Shown here in pieces: positions 34,401 through 45,760 of a DNA stretch of 64,000 bases. Below the pieces are notes generated by a model. The model was not told the DNA's origin and ran no database searches. It saw nothing but the letters and a program-made list of their open reading frames with translations. The stretch is taken from positions 2,728,001-2,792,000 of the forward strand of contig NC_063015.1 of the NCBI RefSeq assembly GCF_020509005.1, in the 5' to 3' direction. The stretch's first letter is position 1, and the number at the start of each line of letters is the position of its first letter. The translations under genes were made by a program, and so were the position numbers. Origin of the DNA: Fulvia fulva (Eukaryota > Ascomycota > Dothideomycetes > Mycosphaerellales > Mycosphaerellaceae).

Positions 34401-35340
34401 TAGAAGCGTCTATATACTATCCTAGGCATTAAGTATAACCTCTCGACTAGTTTTTAGCTATAGACCGACGGCTAGACCGAAATTACGAACGCTATCCTCG
34501 AGTAGGTCCTTCGTTACTTCGTCGACTACTACTAAAAGGATTGGCCTTAGTATATCCCTACGGTAGAGTTTGCTACTCGTAACTAGGACTCGGAGACTAC
34601 TAGCTACTCTCCCTTCTATACTACGAGAGGTTACTACCCTTATATAGGTATAGAACTAGAAGAGCCTCTCCCGCCTACCGAAGACGTAAACGAGTAAGTA
34701 GTAGACGAGTTCGCTACTATATACTTATAGATCTATAAAGAAGTCTACGACGAGATAGTATACGTATAAGCAATCTACGAGGATTAAGCCAATCGTCGTC
34801 GCTAGCTAGCTCCCGACTACTAAGTAGGCGATATAGTCTACCTTAACTCTAAGAACATTAAAACGGACCGCCCCTCTAAGAAGCTGAACTAGAAGAACCT
34901 AGGTCCTTTTGAGATTACCGAGCGTATTAGTTTATACGCCTCCCGTCTAGCTCTTCCTACGAACATAAAGATCTACGACGTCTTCTATCCCGTACGCCTT
35001 CGGCCGTCGGCTAAGGACCTATTCCCGAACCAAAACTAAGACATACTAGGTCCTCCCGATAAAGTAGAAGTCGACGAGCCTATTAACCTACCTTCTAACG
35101 ACTATGCCGTCCGTAAGATCCGGGGAATCCGCGTAGAGCCTAACGACGTTAAAGGACTACCGCCAATTAAGTATAAAGTCGAATAGTAAGGTTACCCTAA
35201 GTAGGATACCTTATAGGAACCTATCTAATATATTATCTTTAATCGTTAAGCAATCGAAGAATACTACGCCCGCGTAGACGGCCTAGAAGTTAATATCGGT
35301 AGGCTCTTCGAATCTAAGCTCTTCGACGGGGCTTACTAAT
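31500..35340 (+). pseudogene. gypsy G4 pol: protease, RT, RNase H, integrase, chromodomain
   Basis: Protease near 31585-31630 (T-L-I-D-T-S). RT at 32160-32900: open stretch 32223-32420 with [11 protein letters not shown] and [17 protein letters not shown]; and Y-I-D-D at 32655-32666. RNase H at 33080-33440 ([19 protein letters not shown]). Integrase from about 33960, with a His zinc-finger start (R-G-H-L-G-V-A-K), D-F-I-T-D-L-P and P-S-K-K-L-N. A chromodomain lies at about 35170-35290 (K-Y-K-V-E, G-Y-P-K, A-I-E-E-Y-Y-A-R). In life it would copy and integrate the element. TAG/TAA codons at Trp/Gln sites prevent that now. Confidence 0.9.
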
Positions 35341-35438
35341 AGTGTATCGACTATAACATTAGGCCTAGGCCTAGTACTAAAGCTGAACATCCTCGATATA
35401 TAGAACTACTACGGCTTCGTAGGAACTTAGCTTTGTTC

Positions 35439-35450
35439 GAGGGGGGCTAC
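35439..35450 (+). promoter_or_regulatory. gypsy G4 polypurine tract
   Basis: CGAGGGGGGCTAC just before the 3' LTR. Confidence 0.8.
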
Positions 35451-35969
35451 TATTATAGTCTCCCTATAGAGTATATAGAAGGCAGGGACAGAAGAGCCTT
35501 AGAGTACTTAGAAGTCGTTAAGAAGTGATAGTCTAGCTTAGTATATAAGCGCTAAGAATTATATGCCCCGTGATATTTACTACGGGACCTAGCCCTCTAA
35601 ATTCACCCCTCTACTAAACCTTAACAGATTTACTTCGGCTCGTAACTATATAACTTACGGCACTCCCGCGAGCACCCGCGACTACGCTAGACCCTAGAAG
35701 AAGTACGTAGAAGACTCGGAACGTAGGGCAGGTTAGAATAAGGTTTTGAGCAAAGCTACTAAGTACGGCTTCGTACGGGTTAGCCCTATTAATACGGGGA
35801 CACGTACTCGCGAGGGTCGCGTATAAATATCTAGCCTTCCCTAGGCCTCTCTTACTTTCTTCGTCTTTTGTTTTATATAGCAATTATACTATACCCTTTA
35901 TATCTACACTTCGTACCTACATTCTCGCTTTCATTCTTATATCTTATAGGCTAGGCTCTCGCCCTAATA
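35451..35969 (+). repeat. gypsy G4 3' LTR (519 bp)
   Basis: Pairs with 27677-28195. On its minus strand it keeps an open 89-codon frame (35614-35883) closely similar to the one in the G3 3' LTR. Confidence 0.94.
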
Positions 35970-38449
35970 TTGTTCTCGCCTTCGAAGAATAGAGACCTAA
36001 GCTTACCGTTAACTTAGACGATAATATAGATACCGATTTAGAGAATACGAAGGATATAGATAATAATCCCGTTATTATCTACTCCGATTATAAGAACCTA
36101 GAATAATTTATAAGTACGAAATAACTTAATAGACGGTAGGTACGCTAGGTATAGTTCCTAGTACAGTTCGTATTCAAAATCACCTATCGTCTAGGTATAT
36201 AGGGCATAAAGCCTAATAGTCTTACTAGACGATCGTAAGATCTACCGTCGGATCTAAGCGATCCACGTCTATAGTATTAGAGCTAGGTTATCCTACCGCC
36301 CGCTCGCCTCGATATTAAGCTCAATTTAAGCGAGCTACGGGAGGGGGAGGTAGCGTAGTAGGTAGTATAGTAGGATTTACTTATATAAGTCAAGGCTCTA
36401 TATAACGAATAGACCGTTTAGGCTACTATATAATAGCTATCCTAGAACTAGTAAGTACCCCTATTACGTAAACATAAGATCGACGATCGTACGTCTAAAG
36501 TAGAAGATAGTATAATTGATATAAAGAACGCCTACGGAGGATATAGCTTATTTATTCTAGAAGTTACTAGCGTAGTAGAACTTCGTACTCTAATTACGAA
36601 ACGTTTCTACGATATACCCGCGGCTAGGTATCCCGGCCGTAAAAAGACATTCGAGTTGATTAGTAGATACTACCGCTAGCTACGTATAGTATAAACGATT
36701 AAGAGATTCGTCCGTAAATATGTTATATATAGAATAACGGTTCCGTCAAATCAGTAGTATTAGGGCCTCCTTATACTATTACCGGTACCCTTCGGAGTAT
36801 AGGAGGATATCGCTATTAACTTCGTTATAGATTTATCCGTAAGTAAGAGCTTAACCGATAGACAAACATATAAGAACGTCCTTATAGTTACGGATAGGCT
36901 TACTAAGGAGAGACACCTAATTCTAGTACTATAGATAGACGCCCTATATATCGTATATATCTTTATCCGCTATATCTTCGTACGTTATAGCATTCCTAAA
37001 AGCATCATCTCGGATTAGGGCTCCTAGTAGACGTCTACGTTCTAGAGACGAGTTTGCTCCCTACTCGGTATTTAATAACGACTATCGACGGCCTTTTACC
37101 TAGAATCTAATAGACAGTCTTAAAACACGAATAAGGTTATAGAACGTTACCTTAGGGCCTATATTAACTACGTCTAAGATGATTAGGTTAATTAGTTACT
37201 ACTTACCGAGTTTACTACTAATAATTATATATTAGCTACTACTAGAGTATTACCCTTCTACGCTAATACTAGTCGTAACCTAGAATTTACGGATACTAGT
37301 CTAACTACCCCTATAAAGCTTATGCCCTATAAGTAACGACTCGATACAGAATCTACGAATACGTTTACTAAGCGTATAAACTAGATATACGTATACCTAA
37401 GGCAAGAAATTGTGTTAGCCTAAGCGTTATAAGTAGATTTTATAAACGTATATCGCTAGCTACCTCCGAATTATAAAATCGGCGACGAGGTTTATATCAG
37501 TACTACTAACTAGTTAATAACACGCCCGTCTAAGAAGCTCGACATTAAGAACGTAGGGCCGTACGAGATTACCGTAGTACTCCCGTATCAAAATGCTTAC
37601 CGCGTTATAATACCCGATTAGTTAGGCAATCTCTATAACACTTTCTACGCCTCGCTCCTATAACTAGCTACTAATAACCCCGAACCTAGACAGATCCTAG
37701 TACCGCCGCCCCTAATCGAGATTACCCGCGACGACGACGGCGAAATATCCGAAGAGTACTTCGTAGAGGATATACTCGATAGAAAATATTTTAAGCTAAA
37801 GGGAAGACTACTAAAACACTTACTATAGAAGTAAGACGAGTATAAGTACCTAGTAAAGTAGAAAGGATACCGCGAGCCGAGCTAGGAGCTACTAGAAGCA
37901 TTAGTAGGAGTAGCCGCCTCTATTATAGACTTCTACTATAACTTTCCGACAAAGTCTATACCCGCCGACTTTAAGCCGCCGTATAACTAGGTACCTACTA
38001 AGGACCGAGTTACTAGTATACTACGATCTTATACTAAGTCTAGCTAGGTATCTACGGAGAACGCGAGTACGTCTATACCGGTAGTTATACCGTAAACTAA
38101 TACGCCCGTAACGGCGTCTAAGCTATAAGTAAGGACGTTACGCCGCTCGATAAGACTTAATACGAGTACGATAGAGTTTTATCCTAGGATACTTAATACG
38201 CTAGGGCTACTATAGAACCGCGTATACCTACTTCTATAAGGATCGGGCTTCTCTAAGAAGTCGCCGTTAGTATCTTATCGTAATATACCCTAAGCCTCTA
38301 TATAGCCGTACTAGCTTAGCCGCCCGACGGATATAGTAATCGATATTAAGCTAAACAAGGTGGACTAGAGGATAATATAGTTTCCGTATATATACTATTA
38401 TAGAGATAGAGCCTTCCGAGGACGAATAGCGATCTAAAGGGAGGGGTAC
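35970..38449 (+). mobile_element. gypsy chromovirus G5, RNase H end to chromodomain (RIP-mutated)
   Basis: Continues the 32-bp fragment before G4. The plus-strand translation gives the RNase H end (Y-S-D-Y-K-N-L-E), then an integrase with a D-F-V/I-D-L core near 36815 and N-R-Q-S near 37110. G-P-Y-E-I-T-V follows at about 37555, then a chromodomain at about 37750-37940 (V-E-D-I-L-D-R-K, Y-K-Y-L-V-K, G-Y-R-E-P-S) and an I-I-D-F-Y-Y-N tail. It is a third chromovirus lineage, distinct from G1/G2 and G3/G4. The 5' half of the element is not in the window. Confidence 0.85.
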
Positions 38450-38600
38450 TATTACGGTTTACTACTACCGTAACGTCGCGCCGCGGCTCTTCCCCGCGTA
38501 CTAGCGCCTTAGCGCTTCCCTATATATCTCGCGCGCTTTACGCTTCTCTTTCGTAGCCTTACCAAACAACGCTTATTTTACGGTAACCCTATACTATCAT
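38450..38600 (+). repeat. gypsy G5 3' LTR (right end approximate)
   Basis: Starts TATTACGG after a polypurine tract (AAAGGGAGGGGTAC at 38436-38449). No partner copy lies in the window, so the right end, near 38590-38610, is estimated from where copia-like coding begins. Confidence 0.65.
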
Positions 38601-40825
38601 CTTATAGATTACTACCCGTAATAGGTAATAAGGGTCGTAGTAGTAGCCGTAGCGATAAGAATAAAGACAAGGATAATAATAGGCTAAGCGGCTACTAGAA
38701 TATTACCGGCGAGCCTAAGGATACCTATTATAAGGGCCTATTCTTATATAATGTAATTAACCCCGATAAGCGCCTAGTAAAGGATTAGCGCTTAGAGTAG
38801 TAGAAGAAGTACTAGAAAAACTTTATTAACTACTACTTAAGCAACGACGGCGAGCGTCTACTTAGCGTATTAAATCGTAATAATCGTAAGGACTAGGAAC
38901 GTAACAAGGCTATTACTAATACGAAGAAGGTATTACTAAGCAATAAGGGCTTTATTAGCCTTACTGTTCTTTCTAGCTCAATTAGTAAGTTAAGCGTTAA
39001 CTTTAGAGATTACTAGGTATATAATAACTGTTTAGACACTTATATAATTAATCATTATAACTAGGAGGGTATAGAGTTTATTATAGAGCGCCTTACTACC
39101 TTAGAAATCTAGGCTAGAACAACCACCTTTCTAATTATAGCGTTAGGGCGTATTTATATATTAATTAGGGGCTATTTATTCACCTTACTAGATATAGCTT
39201 ACTACCTAGGCTTTTATATGAACGTCATCTCTTATATACGTATAAAAACAGCCGGACTCTAGTAGTACGGACGTAGTAATTCAATATAGTATAACGATAC
39301 TAAATTGATAGACCTATACCGCCCTACTAGTACAATCCCTTTCTTTAAGGTAGTCACACTACCTAAGTTACCTATTATTTACTAATAGCCTATAAAAGAG
39401 GGCCTAGTACTACCGAAGGTTACTAAAAAGATATATAACGCGCACTTTATTAGCACTATTAGTAGGGGTATAAATATCGGCGATAAACCTACTAATAGCG
39501 TAGTATCGCTAACTACTTAAGAGAATAGTAACCGCACCGTTCTCGTAGTTATAAATAGTACTAGGGGTACTAAAGGTATAGCTACGTCTAGTAGGACCCC
39601 TATTAAATACCGAAAGCTCTCTAGCCGCTAGTAGTATTAAATCTTTAGTTATATTAGCGCTAAACGTATTAAGTAGTTACCGCTTAGAGTTAAGAGGGTA
39701 ATTATTAACAATAGTCTAAGCGTACCCCTTACTACACATTATAGGGTATATAGGCTTAGTAAAGCTTATAAGGTATATAATCGGTCTTAGCCTATTAGGG
39801 TAATGACCCTATACGGCTATATAGCTATAGACTTAGTAGAATTCACTATCGCCTATAACGGTAATAGGTACCTCGTCTACTTCTACGATCTAGATATCTA
39901 TAGACACTTCTAGTTTACTATTAAGAATAGGGATTAGTAATTAGTATTAGCTTACTTTAATAGCCTAGTAAGCTTTATTAATTTTATTAGTCGTAGGTTC
40001 GTATATTTCTATAGTAATAACGAGCCCGCTATTAGGAAGGTGTTTCGCTTAGTCATTAATAATAACAAGATTAAATAGTACGTAACCGCGGAATACGCGC
40101 CTACGTAGGACCTAGTAGAAAGAGCTAGAGCTCTAATCATTACTATAAGTAGAACTATTTGTATCTACGTACGATTACCGGAAAAGCTTTAGCTAGAATG
40201 TACTATAGTAGCGGTATATATCCTCTAGCGATCCCCTATCTAGTTAAAGGGCTAGAAGACCCTATTCGAATTAGTAATAGGACGAATTCCGAACGTAGGT
40301 TATATAGTAGTGTATAGCTCCCTTATATACGTGTTTATCTATAGACTAGATTAGCCTAGTAGAGCGAGAAACTCTAAGAGAGAGCGCTTATAGGCTACCT
40401 TATATAATACGACTCTACTAATATCTACCGCGTATAGGGCCTATTTAAAGATAGGGTTATACGAGTTAAGGACGTCCTCTTTAATAAGACTACGTTCTAT
40501 AACCTATTACGCCTAATAGTAGGGTATACGACCCCTATTAAGAATGTCGTAATAGCGGAACCGGCTAAAGAGCCTAAATAATACTACGACCTATATATCG
40601 CTTATTACGAGTAAGACATAGTATAGGCCGAGGGGGTAGAAGAATAGGCTTAGTAGCCGTATATCTAATAACCTCGAGACGCTGACTAAAAGCTCCTTAG
40701 GTAAGAACTATACTAGCCGTAATACCGCGAGTTAGTAATATATAACTAAAAGGACCGGCAAATCGAGTACGTAATAGATCACGTGACTTAAGGCAATATA
40801 TAGTAGTTAGTATATAACACTACTA
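38601..40825 (+). mobile_element. copia F, gag and integrase part (RIP-mutated)
   Basis: The plus-strand translation shows a gag-like start, then pre-integrase and integrase. The integrase region around 39800-40330 is clear: A-I-D-L-V-E-F at about 39825, then E-R-A-R-A-L-I, then A-V-Y-I-L and K-T-L-F-E-L-V-I-G-R-I-P-N, the usual Ty1/copia order. It is cut at 40825 by LINE L3, whose target duplication is ATATAACACTACTA (40812-40825 and 45761-45774). Confidence 0.8.
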
Positions 40826-40899
40826 AGACACATTCGAAAGCTCTTATCAAGGCTATTCTAACGATATACAAAGCAGGCCACTGCCCCTAGGACTAAGGG

Positions 40900-42250
40900 A
40901 GTTCTACCTTATTCAATCTAGATAGCTTAAAGCTCTCTTCACCCTATTTCTTTAGCTCTAAACGCCGCGGAGGTGCCTAGCTACATTAGGCAACTCCTAG
41001 GCAATAGTAGCCTAGGCTACGGCACTAACGGCGCCTACGGCCCTATAGGCGAAGCCCCCCTAAGACAACTAGTAGCAACTTATAGAGGACGTAAAAAGTA
41101 TAGAAACTAACGATCAGCTCCCTTACCGGTCTCTATAGGTAATGATCACTTAGCTACGCACGGCGCTTGTACTATCGTATCACCGAGGGCAACAAGAAAT
41201 AAGGACGACGTCCTAGGCGATTAGTAAGGCCACCCGGAATTAACACCCCTATAGCTAGGTATCGGTCGCGGTATCGATACTAGGCCCCCGCCTAACGTAC
41301 GATATAGTTACGATCTGCATTATAGCAAAGGAAGACTAGGCCGAAGTTGCGAAGCTATCGAACAAGGAGCTCGCCTAACGAATCAACTAACTAGGGGTGG
41401 TCGTAGTGAACTAATAGTCTAACGGTACTCTATAGATCTATACTAGCTCTACTACTACTAGGAGGCACCTAGAGGCATAGCTATAGTAGGCATCTAAGGT
41501 TGCAGTATTAGCGAAGGTCTTAACGAAACAATTCACGATCCTAGTCCACGACATGCCTAAGGAGTTTGACCTAACTAACCAGGGTTACCTACGCGCTCTC
41601 TAAGAGGACAACCCGGTCACTCTTAACTCTCTAATCCAGAAGGCGACTTGGCTCTATAGGAAATGGCTAGAAGGCAAGAAGGCCTCGGCGCTAATAGTAT
41701 AGCTACAAGACGCGAAAGCGGCGGATCTAGCGATAGAACAAGGCCTAGTCTAGTAATATAGCCTTAAGATAGTAGAAAAGCACTCCTTATCCTTTCGTGT
41801 CCTCTAATGCTTCAAATGCTAACAGTATAGACACCAAACCTATACGTGTATAAATAAGCAGGCCTGCTCGAACTATATAGGAGACTATATGTCTAGGGAC
41901 TATATATCGACTACGAGACGGTACGCGAACTGTCCGGGGCACTACCTATCGTATAGTACGGAATGCCTATAGCGGAAACTAGCGAAAAACAAGGCAATCA
42001 CAAACAGAACCGTCGCCCTAAGATTCTACGGCGACCGTAAGGCTAGCCTATACCGGAACTAACTAGCGGCGGTCGGGTATAAGCGCCCTAGGGCCGAGAA
42101 CGATATAAAGGATACGTAACCTAGGGCGTACGGGAGGCTACGTACTCTGCTAGCTACGGCGAGGGAACCTAACTAGGCCCGGCTCCTCTTTAGTACATAG
42201 CCGATAGGCGTAGACTAGGACGTATAGGGCAGTAGGACATAGGACGATAT
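40900..42250 (+). pseudogene. LINE L3 ORF1 (Gag-like, zinc knuckles)
   Basis: Stop-interrupted plus-strand reading with a CCHC knuckle (C-F-K-C then Y-x-H) near 41812-41850 and further Cys-containing segments to about 41960. This matches the layout of ORF1 proteins of Tad-like LINEs. The start codon cannot be fixed. Confidence 0.65.
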
Positions 42251-42259
42251 AGAGGAAAT

Positions 42260-45200
42260 GATTATCGATGCCGATGACTAGCCTCGACACGCTTAGTATC
42301 ATCTAGTATAACGTTAACTATAGTAAGGATATAGTCTAGAACCATTTCCTATACGAGGCGGACCCGCGCGTCTACCACGTCCTTATAATCTAGGAGCTAT
42401 AGATTAACCCGCACTATAAGAGACTAACGACCTATAAGTTACTAGGCTATACGACATGCCTACGAGGCGACGGTAGACCCCGTACGTGCTTCTATATTAG
42501 TAAGGACATACTAGAATCCGACTAGGAGGTAGTGTACTACGTAGACGAAGAAGGCGGGGGCGATATTACCTCCCTCTACGTAGGTAGCACCTAGATACAC
42601 AACCTATATATACAACCGCTAGCCTCGAGGTCTAGCCGCGACCTAGGGGTCTACAGACACCTAGACAGTGCGCTTAAGAGACAAGGGTGCCACATCGTAG
42701 TAGGAGACTTCAATATATACTACCCTTCCTAGGAAAGCCTTATGTAGCCGTACCCTATAGCCGACGAAGTACTCGACTTAATAGCGAGCAACGTAATTGC
42801 CCTTAATACCCCGAAGGACCTAGGCACCTAGAAGAGAGGGGGACTCTAAGGCACGATCGACCTCTCCTAGATCTTAGATAGCCACTACTATACGGTAACC
42901 TACTATAGGATCGAACATGAACTCGAGGCGTCGTTAGACTATATGCTAGTCAGGACCTCTATTACGATATAGATATAACGCACACTAGCGGGAACCCCTA
43001 AGCTAAACTAGGGAAAGGCCTACTAGGCCAACATCTAGGCGTACCTCGATGACTCTAAGAGGCTAGTCTAGATCGCGTAGTAGCAATATAACAGTAAAGA
43101 CGAGATAGACGTAGTAGTCTAGGGGTTGATAGACGAAATAAGAAAAGCGACCTCACTTCACGTTCCGCTTGCCTAACTAACGATATAGTCCAAACTATAC
43201 TAGACGCCGGAGTGTACTACGGTAGTAAGAGAAGTAAGGAGAGCCCGCCGGGTGTGGACGAGTAGCTATAGCGAGGAGGCCTAGAACGTATATAGGGAGG
43301 TATACTAATAGAAGAAAGCTATAATACGAAGGGAGAAAGCAGTCGGCTAGAGGGCTATAGTAGAAGAAATCGCCGGTAAGCTAGAGAGGATGTAGAAGCT
43401 AGCGAAATAGGCCCGACAGGACCCTACACAGGGCCCCTCCTTCTCGATCCTAGCGCTATAATCGCCTAGTGGCCCGGTTAGCGACCCCGAGGCCAAGGCG
43501 CGTCTACTAGCTAGCAAGTTCTTCCCGCCCCTAGTCGAGGCTGATCTAAGCGACATAAACAGCTCTACTCCCCTAGCCCCTAGCATCGCGGTCTAATAGG
43601 AGGTGTCCGAGGGAGAAGTTGCCGCTATACTAAGGAAGTTGCCGGCGAAGAAAGCCCCGGGGCCGGATAGGATCCCAAACGAGCTACTAAAGAAGTGTAG
43701 AGATCAACTAGCCCTAGTAGTTATAGCGATCTTTAACGCCTGCCTACAGACCGGGTACCACCCGATAGCTTTTAAACAATCGACGACAGTAGTCCTACGC
43801 AAGCCGTAGAAGGAAGACTATACGTAGGTAAAGTCGTACCGCCTAATTGCGCTCCTTAACACTCTTAGGAAGGCGCTTAAGAAGCTAGTTATAACGAGAC
43901 TCTCCGAGGCGGTAGAGGAATACTCCCTACTCCCGGACACCTAGATAGGTGCGCGCCTATAGCGATCGACGCTATCCGCGATAGAACTTATTACCTCTTA
44001 GGTAAAGGCTATCTAGTATAAGAATAGGGACAAGGTAGCTTCCTTACTTAGCCTAGACATATCGGGAGCCTTCGACTACGTGTTATACCCGCGGCTACTC
44101 TACATCCTAAGGTCGAAAGGACTCCCTAAGTAGCTTATTAACTTCGTACGGTCCTACCTCCAAAACCGTAGTACGTCGATCCTAGTCGGCTAGTATAGAA
44201 GCCTATTTTAAGTAGTCTACACTAGAATCCCGTAAGGCTTAACGCTAGCACCTATTCTGTTCCTCTTCTTTATAGCGACGCTACTCCCAGCCCTAGAATC
44301 CTAGAACACCGCTACGAGCGGCTTCGTAGACGACATAAACATCCTAGCGTAGTCTTCCTCGACTAAGGAGAACTATAGGCTACTAGAAGAGAAGCACAAG
44401 ATCTACGAGGACTAGGCTAGGAGGCACGGGGCTCGGTTTGCCCTAGAAAAGTACAATCTAATACACTTTACGCGCCGGCTACGGTTCTATAATATACAAG
44501 CTTCTATCTAGATATAGGGGCACACGACTAACCCGGTAAATTAGCTTAGGATCCTCGGACTATAGGTGGACCCGGCGCTACGGTAGAGGAAGTACGTATA
44601 GGCAATATTACGGAAAGCTAAACAGAATATAGCATTATGCTAGAGGCTTACTACGTCTATATAAGGGGCGGACTTCCGGCAGTTACGACTTCTATATACG
44701 GCTATTATACGGCCAGTCCTTACCTATAGTAGCTAAGTGTAGTCCTTAGGCGAGAGGGCCTACCTATCGAAGGGACTCGTCGCGCCGCTAGCGAAGATCT
44801 AAAACCAATGCCTAAGGAAGGTCACCGGGGCATATAAGTCGATACTAACGAGGATGCTTAAGTACGAGACCGCTATACCGCCGATCGACCTATACATCTA
44901 GGGACTACGGACCTCCTACTTAGGTAAGTCGGCATAGTACCTAGTATAGAAGGTCATCGCCAGTGTAGTCGTAAGGGCCCGCGAATCAGTACTAGCGTAT
45001 AGGGGCATTCGACCCGGAAACGAGCCGAACTACCGGGTAAGGGACGAACAGCTAGTAACATAATAGGAAGGTAAGAAATCGTTTATAGAGCAACTATAGA
45101 AAGAGAGGTGGAATAACCAGGTTATAGGGTATAGTAGACGCCCTTAGCTAGCGGGACAACCTAAGGAATAGTTAGCTACAAAATCCGCGGTCAAGCACCC

Positions 45201-45600
45201 CCCGAAGCTTATCTACTACCGCCTTACGAGGGTATAGAGTAGCATAGCAACCTAACTACGAAGCGAACACATCGGCCTCTAGGGGTACCTATTATAGAGG
45301 AAGGTTCTAGGATACACGAATACTAGCTACCCCTACGGCTATCGCTCCTAGAACGTACGGTACGTACTCCTCGTCTATCCGAGGTAGTCGCTAGGAAGGG
45401 GGGAGTAGATAGCAAAGGCGAGGAACCGGACGATTAGGGCACTTCTTAACAACGCTAAGGACCTACGGCGTATTACGAACTAGATACTAGAGAAGGGCTG
45501 GCTAGAACAGTACCGCCTAGTAGGAGCAGTATAGGAAGAGAGGACACGACGTAGCGCGACGAGACCGGCTAGGAGCGGGGGCTAACGGGGTAGTGACATA
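42260..45600 (+). pseudogene. LINE L3 ORF2 (endonuclease and reverse transcriptase)
   Basis: An EEP/APE-like endonuclease (G-D-F-N-I-Y-Y-P-S, then a D-L-S box) is followed by RT and a C-terminal part. The RT has the open K-A-P-G-P-D segment, S-L-D-I-S-G-A-F-D-Y at about 44050, and G-F-V-D-D-I-N-I-L-A at about 44320. The C-terminal part has a damaged Cys/His pattern at 45250-45360. TAG codons at Trp/Gln sites interrupt it. Confidence 0.85.
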
Positions 45601-45760
45601 GACTACGTACGTTCAGAGGGAAAGCTAAACTAGACAAGGAGTAGTCGGGGGCGGGAAGGGTTTTCACCTATTCGGGTTTCCCTTTGTACATAATAATAGA
45701 TATATACCTATATAGGCCGGATAGGGTCCTAGAACAGGGGAATGACAAATCTATCTATCT

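Larger units (their letters stand above)
27677..35969 (+). mobile_element. gypsy chromovirus G4, complete but RIP-mutated, holding LINE L2
   Basis: A plus-strand element with 519-bp LTRs at 27677-28195 and 35451-35969, and all usual domains in order. L2 sits in gag. Stops are frequent but fewer than in G2; some stretches are open, such as 32223-32420 in RT. The RT catalytic box Y-I-D-D is intact. The element is inserted in G5 RNase H. Confidence 0.93.
40826..45760 (+). mobile_element. LINE L3 (Tad/I-like), near full length, mildest RIP of the LINEs
   Basis: A 4935-bp plus-strand element with a 14-bp target duplication and a CTAT repeat tail (45751-45760). ORF1 region: 40900-42250, with a CCHC zinc knuckle starting C-F-K-C at about 41812. 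ORF2: EEP endonuclease 42300-43000 (I-V-V-G-D-F-N at about 42696), then RT, C-terminal part to about 45600. The RT includes an open stretch at 43603-43806 (K-A-P-G-P-D-R-I-P-N-E-L-L-K) and F-V-D-D at 44323-44334. ORF1 binds RNA and ORF2 nicks the target and primes cDNA synthesis. Stops remain, so it is inactive. Confidence 0.9.

Noticed and set aside
43347..43586. 79-codon minus-strand open frame
   Set aside because: Antisense to LINE L3 ORF2; survives because RIP removed the CA/TG-containing stops unevenly.
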